Assembly: GCA_034440635.1 (NCBI GenBank)
Contig: JAOTON010000958.1
Coordinates: 434,001 to 498,000, forward strand
DNA: 64,000 nucleotides
Direction of reading: 5' to 3'
DNA from: Lepas anatifera
Taxonomy: Eukaryota > Arthropoda > Thecostraca > Lepadidae
The notes beneath the pieces are model-generated. The model saw only the letters and a list, made by a program, of their open reading frames with translations. It had not been told where the DNA came from and did no database searches. Of this stretch, positions 58,849-64,000 are shown piece after piece (the first letter of the stretch is position 1; each line of letters starts with the position of its first letter). The translations under genes and the position numbers were made by a program.

Positions 58849-60242
58849 GTGGCAGAAATGTATCGTTAGTTACTTTTGTATGAAAACGTGATATTTAAAA
58901 CAAGAGGACCCAAACAGCAGTAAATATTTCCTGAAGTTATTGTGGGACAAATATTTGAAATATATGTCACATATACGTCAGAATGATATATCATTCTTAA
59001 GATTTATACGGCGTCCTACATTTGGAAGCCAGAGTCTCCGCCCAGGCTGGGACAATACATCCAGTGTAACAGAAATGTATTGTTAAGTAGATTTTGTATG
59101 AAAACAGAATGTTTGACACGCGCCCCGCTGGGGGGCGAAATTTGCCCCCCTCCTGGTTTTTCCCAGAGAACGCAAATACGAAAAGACGCAGAATAACGAA
59201 ACTTACAGCACCGTATTCCTGATCAATTTTACGTACCTGACCAAATTTTTTAGGTCAGGTCATGTCAGGTCAAGGAGCTATTCAAGGCCATGTGACCCGA
59301 CCTCAAAACCCAAAATCACGAGTTTGAAGCAGTGCCTAAGGAACATCTGTCAACCGATCAGTTTTCAAACTTTCACCATATAATAAGGTCATTAGGGTCT
59401 AAAAATCTGTTACCTCAGAATTTCGATACTGTTGACCTAAGGTGGGGTCAATTTTTTGGTCACCCCCATTATAAGTCTACGGTGAAAAATAGAAAGGGCT
59501 CGTTTTCAGTAAATACTGGATAGATAAAGCTGAAAATTCTCAAACCGTGTATTCTTACCACAATCTTGACCTTAAAGTTGCGTTTTTGACCATCTGACCT
59601 CTCAAAGGTCATGTCAGGTCACAGGAACATACAGTGATTTTTGTGTCAATAACTTGTCACTGAATTGATATAAAGGTCCCATTTTGCTTGCATTGTGCTT
59701 ATATTGTCACGAGAAGTCGATTGATATGCAACATGACCATACCAGGTCACCATGTGACCTTGACCTAGCTCAATGTGATATCATTCTCAAAATTTGACTT
59801 AGCAAGGTCATATTATACATCATTCGATCTGCCACAATGAGAGGAATCCAATGATGCATACATATTTGCTCTAGCTCTACTGAATAAAACTCTAGAGGGG
59901 TAAACGTACACCGTCCTGTTGTAAGCCTATGGAACCTTCTTTGACCTTTGCTGACCTCAATATTGACCTGACATAAAAATACTCCGTATAATTTCTCTTC
60001 GTCTCGTCAAGAGCTTTCAAACGTCTTCCTTAATTTTCCTTTAGCTGTCTTGGGAAATGAGATACGGAGGGGGCGAAAAACGCCCCCCAGCGGGGCGCGT
60101 CAGGCCAGGGACCCCAACGGGCCGCGTGTTAAAACAAGTGGACCCAAATAGTAGATATTTCCTGAAGTTATTGTGGGAAAAGTATCTGACAAACCATTCT
60201 TACGATATATACGGCGTGCTAAATTTGGAAGCCAGAGTCTCC
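58849..60242. repeat. Old tandem repeat (two units of about 220 bp) split by a 1-kb insertion
   Basis: Unit one (58849-59071) contains CAGAAATGTATCGTTAGTTA, AAACAAGAGGACCCAAA, CCTGAAGTTATTGTGGGA and GGAAGCCAGAGTCTCC. Unit two begins at 59072 with CAGAAATGTATTGTTAAGTA and resumes at 60130 with AAACAAGTGGACCCAAA, CCTGAAGTTATTGTGGGA and GGAAGCCAGAGTCTCC. The break lies exactly at the ends of the element at 59116-60129. Confidence 0.8.
59116..60129. mobile_element. Half-site-rich, GC-ended non-autonomous DNA transposon, 1.0 kb
   Basis: The left end ACACGCGCCCCGCTGGGGGG and the right region form long inverted repeats. CGCGCCCCGCTGGGGGGCG (59119-59137) is perfectly complementary to 60081-60099, and the outermost GCGTGT at 60124-60129 mirrors ACACGC. 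The interior is AT-rich, carries no gene, and has about 15 AGGTCA/TGACCT hexamers, for example TTAGGTCAGGTCATGTCAGG. A degenerate relative lies at 62720-63040. Confidence 0.75.
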
Positions 60243-60267
60243 AAAGCAGAGGCGTTCTTCATCTGCT

Positions 60268-60335
60268 GAACGGACTCCCGACTGGCGATGACCCGGGAGC
60301 GGGGACAGAGAGGCGAATCCTAACCACTGTGTCTG
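60268..60335 (-). mobile_element. tRNA-like SINE head
   Basis: On the minus strand AGTGGTTAGGATTCGCCTCT is an A box very like that of tRNA-Glu/Asp, and CTCCCGGGTCATCGCC is a decayed B box. No acceptor stem is seen, so it is not a tRNA gene. A plus-strand donor (CGCAG/GTAAGAGG) just beyond it is left unassigned. Confidence 0.45.
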
Positions 60336-61691
60336 AAAGTGCTAACGAACATTCACTTCACAAACTCACTTACGAAGTCCACGCAGGTAAGAGGAGGGAC
60401 ATGCGAAAAGCCTAGGTTAAGTTCCAATTTGTTGTGGGTGGGGGAGGGACATCCCTCCTGACTCACGAATTGGGAGGGGCGAGTCCTCTTCCCGTCTCCA
60501 CACTTCCGACGCCCATCCTCCGAAGTGATTGGACCGTTTGCGGTATCACTGAAGACATTACTAAGCGAAATGACAGAAGAGGAATGATTAGTAGGGGAGG
60601 CTGTGGTGGTGGGGACGGGGGGGTACACAAACTATTTAATGGTGACAATAGAAAAATATTCATGCTGCTAGCTGTATCATTTCTTATTTCATTGATTCTT
60701 ATTCTTGTCTACCGATAACAACAGCAGCCTTGCATTCTAGTTCCTTTTTACATTTGCTGGAAAAGGTTTGCTGCTCTTTTATCTGGTTTGGTATCTTCTT
60801 TCACAGTTTCTGAAAGTATTTTCTCATACTTATCTGAATTCTGTTCATTTCTAACGCTGAGTGCTACACCGCCGGTAGGCCGCCATAACTTTGTATCTAC
60901 GTCAGTCTTTGAGCGGCACCGCCTTCCGCCCCTCCCCTCCCCCACTCCCAGTCGCTAGTCGCCTCGGGGCGTTTATCACAGTAGATTCGTCGACCTCTAA
61001 CCCCGGAGAGAGCGTTTTCCTTCGGGTAGGGGTGATTTAAGCTTTATTTCCCCAGACCTGACTTATGGCAGTGGATCAAATGATTTAGCTTAGGAAAATG
61101 CCAGCATTCTAGACATCGCATCCACGTAATAAGCACATATGGAATACACTGCTGGGAACAAGCGTTGATGTTGGGATTTTGGTAATTTAGGTCATTAATA
61201 AGGTATGCAGTGTAATGGAGGATTAAATGGAAATAGTTTTAATGTGCTTTCGACTGAAATCAAAACCAAATCATCACACTGTGCTAGATAAGTACCATGA
61301 ACAAGAGAAATCATTTCCCTACTGTTTTTTTCAGTTTATAAATAACACAACAACCATCGGACCTGAAAGTATATTGCCCAAATCATATTTTCAAAATGAG
61401 GCTTAAGGAATATTTACATAAACAATCTAACGTGGCACAATGTCAACAAGAGGTGCTATGTTCCGAAATTTCTTCGTTCATTACTAAGCCAATACCAGGC
61501 TGCATCTAGTCCCGGTAAAATAAAAATGTATAAGTTGAATATTTGTCGTAATATAACTACTGTGATGCAAAAATGCAGCAGTATCCCCACTGGTCTAAAA
61601 AGTAAGGGGCCATTCTGGGAAAACCTCATCCAAAAATTTTTAAAAACGTCTTGCTTGAGATCATCGAAATTGTATTGGCTTGAGTGTTTAG
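60336..61691. other. Non-coding stretch
   Basis: Short open frames occur without splice pairs. A C-rich tract lies at 60920-60955. Nothing else is recognised. Confidence 0.45.
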
Positions 61692-62144
61692 AGGGAATGT
61701 GGCACCTTTATAACGTGACCTTAACTGCGATAGCCAAGTTGTAAAGCATGCCGGAAAACCTTGTACTCAATGCATCATTTGTCTTGAAACTCAAAATTTC
61801 CCATAGAGAAAAGCCAAAAACCTACCTGAAATGTACCCTACATGTACCCTTAGCAGCAGGCCACAGTGGACAGCTATTGGTGTGACGACATATGCTGACG
61901 TCGCGGTGAGTATCAGCCAATCGAAGCCCTTGAAGCCTGTTGAATATTGTGGTAGTGGTTGCCAGATCATGGAATCATCCACAGGCAGATATTTATTTCT
62001 CTCCCAAAAGGACCATTTTAAAAATCAAAATATTGACCTATTGTTAATTTTTTCAGAGAAATCATGGACGCCTCCATGATTTTCGGCTAAAAGTACCCCT
62101 GATTACAATAAACTCCAGGCTTTGACAAAGGTGCCACATTTCCT
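61692..62144. mobile_element. piggyBac-type MITE, 453 bp, second copy
   Basis: The left end AGGGAATGTGGCACCTTTAT and right end GGTGCCACATTTCCT match the copy at 51004-51454 in length and along nearly the whole body, for example GCAGCAGGCCACAGT and GTGTGACGACATATGCT. It is flanked by TTAG on the left (one change from TTAA) and TTAA on the right (62145-62148). The hairpin AAATCATGGA ... TCCATGATTT is kept. Confidence 0.87.
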
Positions 62145-62206
62145 TTAAGGAGCCCCTCTAACGGGCCAGATAGGGCGCGAAGGGCCATATCTTGCCGTAG
62201 GGATTG

Positions 62207-62283
62207 AACCCACAGTGTACAATGTATACTGTGGGTTAGGTTTAGCATGTATAGTATACAATTTCGAAGTATACTATACGTGC
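62207..62283. repeat. Two adjacent hairpins, 15-bp stems
   Basis: Hairpin 1 (62207-62237): AACCCACAGTGTACA pairs with TGTATACTGTGGGTT, one mismatch. Hairpin 2 (62245-62283): GCATGTATAGTATAC pairs with GTATACTATACGTGC, one mismatch, with a 9-nt loop. Both stems contain GTATAC or TATAC cores. No gene is next to them. Confidence 0.85.
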
Positions 62284-62719
62284 TCTCCAAATCTGGAGGC
62301 AGGCAATGAAGTCATTAGGCCACCCGGCTAGCATTTTATAGTCTGAGGGAAAAATTGCTGTGTTTTTTTCAGTAAGATCAGCAGAAATCATATTTGAATT
62401 ACTCATACAAATCATCATCAGGGTATTCATGTGTATCAAGCCAAATAGTACTTGACTCGAAAATACGAAAATGACCAAGAGTCTTTTTCGTATTTTGAAG
62501 TGCATCTTCGTTAGCACTTTCAGACAAGAGTGAAACAAAAGAAAAGCTTCTCTGTATACCAATAACGATGAAAGAGTTTCTGTCAGCTTCCAGGGCTGAC
62601 TTCTTTTAATATAATTTTAAGCCGTTCAGGACATGTGCTGTATGATTCTATTATAAATCGTTTTTGTTTTCATTTCCTGCGTCAGCGGAGCTTTATATGC
62701 AGGTATTACATCAAATGGA
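62284..62719. other. No supported feature
   Basis: A minus-strand open frame of about 100 codons (62242-62562) overlaps the hairpins and has no splice or start evidence. Confidence 0.5.
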
Positions 62720-63040
62720 TCAATAATAGTCCTGAGACCTTTCAGGGTCATCTGAGGTCACAAGAGCATACTGTGCTGTTCTTGGCAAGAAATTTTCAGT
62801 GAAATAAAGCTACTGTGCTTGTCTCATCGTAACGATTAATATGCGTTATGGCTACAATTGAGCTTTTTACACCTGTTGGCCTTGATATTAAACTGGCCTA
62901 AGGTAGTTCATATAATTCTGATGCTTCACCTGCGCAGCTCATGGCACCTAAAATTTTTGCTTTACTTCTCTAAAAGCTGAGACAGACAGGTGGGCGAAAA
63001 AGGTACGCCTCTCCCCTACCCAGCGGGGTGAGTCATAGCA
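62720..63040. mobile_element. Degenerate copy of the half-site-rich transposon
   Basis: CAGGGTCATCTGAGGTCACA near 62752 and AGTGAAATAAAGC resemble the interior of 59116-60129. GTGGGCGAAAAAGGTACGCC then CCCAGCGGGGTGAGTCA at 62992-63033 is a decayed right end. Confidence 0.5.
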
Positions 63041-63231
63041 GGCATACCACCTGGGCGCGACTTGAGAGGCAAGGTTTCCGTCTCCAATCGAAGTCATTGA
63101 CCAACTTCATTCCTTGTTCTAGTCAGCTTCTCTCTCTCACTTCTGAGCGAGAGGCACCCACTCAACAATGTTTCTCCTTAAAAGCGGGGTTTGTCAATCT
63201 CCAATAGTGAAACTGCATACATATATGCACA

Positions 63232-63262
63232 ATGTATGTACATACATACATACATACATACA
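63232..63262. repeat. (CATA)n microsatellite
   Basis: About seven copies of a CATA/TACA tetranucleotide on the plus strand. Confidence 0.9.
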
Positions 63263-63574
63263 TCTGAGTCATGTTTGTTTCAGTGCGCTCTTCGCTCGAA
63301 ATATAGCCTGTGGGCCTGCAGAGGGCATAAATGCTGTGCCACTAGGTGGGACTAGCTTCAAGGGCGAGCCTGGTTTCTTGAGACGCTGCCACTCTCTTGA
63401 CAGCGGTGTTTATGCGTTTTCCCATTTCACGCCTAGTCAAGCTCGGTATCACCTGAGTGGCAGGTACACGCACGTTCTGCCGCGGACGGGAGAGGGTACG
63501 GCCTTCCCAGTCTCAGTCCCTTCCAGTACATTTGCGCTGGTGATCTGAGATCATTCGCAGCTCAAGCTTGACAT
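63263..63574. other. No supported feature
   Basis: An open frame with balanced composition runs on the plus strand (63168-63548) but has no splice or start evidence. Confidence 0.4.
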
Positions 63575-63720
63575 CAGGGGCGTAGCCAAGGGGGGGCGGC
63601 TAGGGCGGCCACCCTCCCCCCCGCCCTGAGGGCCTGGAGGCCCCCCTGAGGATACGCGGGCCGCGCGAAGCGCGGCCCGCTCGCACTATGTACTGGGGCC
63701 AAATGTGGGACTTCATACCA
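63575..63720. mobile_element. hAT-type MITE relative, left end only
   Basis: CAGGGGCGTAGCCAAGGGGG matches the left end of the copies at 28392 and 57364. The interior differs, with a perfect hairpin GCGGGCCGCGC / GCGCGGCCCGC at 63656-63680. The right end was not found before 64000, so the element is truncated, longer than its relatives, or extends past the window. Confidence 0.55.
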
Positions 63721-64000
63721 GACAGGGTCCACTTAAGCCTTCTCCAGCACTCTTTTCTGTGACAAGCAGGTTTTTTTACAATGGTTTCGGCAAGGACCGT
63801 CACTTCAGAGATATTTTGCAAAAACGACCGCAGCCTAAAACCTACCAATCAGTATCGAACCGGCTGCTACATGCTACCTCTCTTGGATTTTGAAGAAAGT
63901 CGCTTGTCGCACATTTTGTTGCGTTTGCCGGCTGTTAAAGTTTAACAGTGGTTATCTTCTGATGATGTTTTAATACCCAACGCTCCCCTAAATGTGTTCT
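63721..64000. other. No supported feature at window end
   Basis: Short open frames only; no splice-bounded exon. It may be the interior of the element starting at 63575. Confidence 0.4.

Noticed and set aside
62242..62562. 106-codon hydrophobic open frame on the minus strand
   Set aside because: It includes part of the twin hairpins, and has no good start or splice context and no recognisable domain.

Overview
The window looks like intron-rich nuclear DNA from an animal, most likely an invertebrate; I cannot place it further. The evidence is the absence of any long uninterrupted gene. Instead there are short open segments bounded by GT-AG splice signals, a good animal start context (CACCATGG), tRNA-derived SINEs, several MITE families with intact ends, a 22-bp minisatellite and many microsatellites. 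I see no rRNA, genuine tRNA gene, CRISPR array or bacterial-type operon.

The main gene signal is on the minus strand. Well-supported internal exons lie at 53183-53378, 38114-38319, 20027-20973 and 12249-12756. Weaker candidates lie at 54298-54416, 43136-43180, 36110-36174, 28802-28833, 21083-21124, 3085-3165 and 685-991. Several neighbours agree in reading phase: 53.3 kb to 43.1 kb to 38.2 kb to 36.1 kb, and 20.5 kb to 12.5 kb. This suggests one or two large genes that run through most of the window and probably continue beyond both ends. Start-codon exons with strong donors at 39802-39836, and weaker ones at 39088-39175 and 24244-24306, suggest internal promoters and alternative N-termini. 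Two of these (39.1 and 39.8 kb) lie beside GC/CpG-rich DNA; 24.2 kb does not. The predicted protein is rich in Ser, Pro and Gln and otherwise looks disordered. I do not recognise the family, so no function is given.

The rest of the window is introns or intergenic DNA filled with repeats. From 1 to 12 kb there are few clear elements. From 12 to 25 kb lie the two largest exons and one SINE. From 25 to 30 kb there is a possible hAT-like MITE, the minisatellite, and a MITE with a perfect 8-bp target duplication. From 36 to 45 kb lie exon candidates, CpG-rich DNA, palindromes, a SINE and a GIY-YIG-like relic. From 47 to 64 kb is a transposon-dense zone. It contains two piggyBac-type MITEs with TTAA sites, two copies of a tRNA SINE, a cluster of GC-rich MITEs, and a 1-kb element packed with AGGTCA/TGACCT half-sites inserted into an older tandem repeat.

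All exon calls rest on reading frame, splice-site match and phase by eye. None was tested against transcripts or databases.
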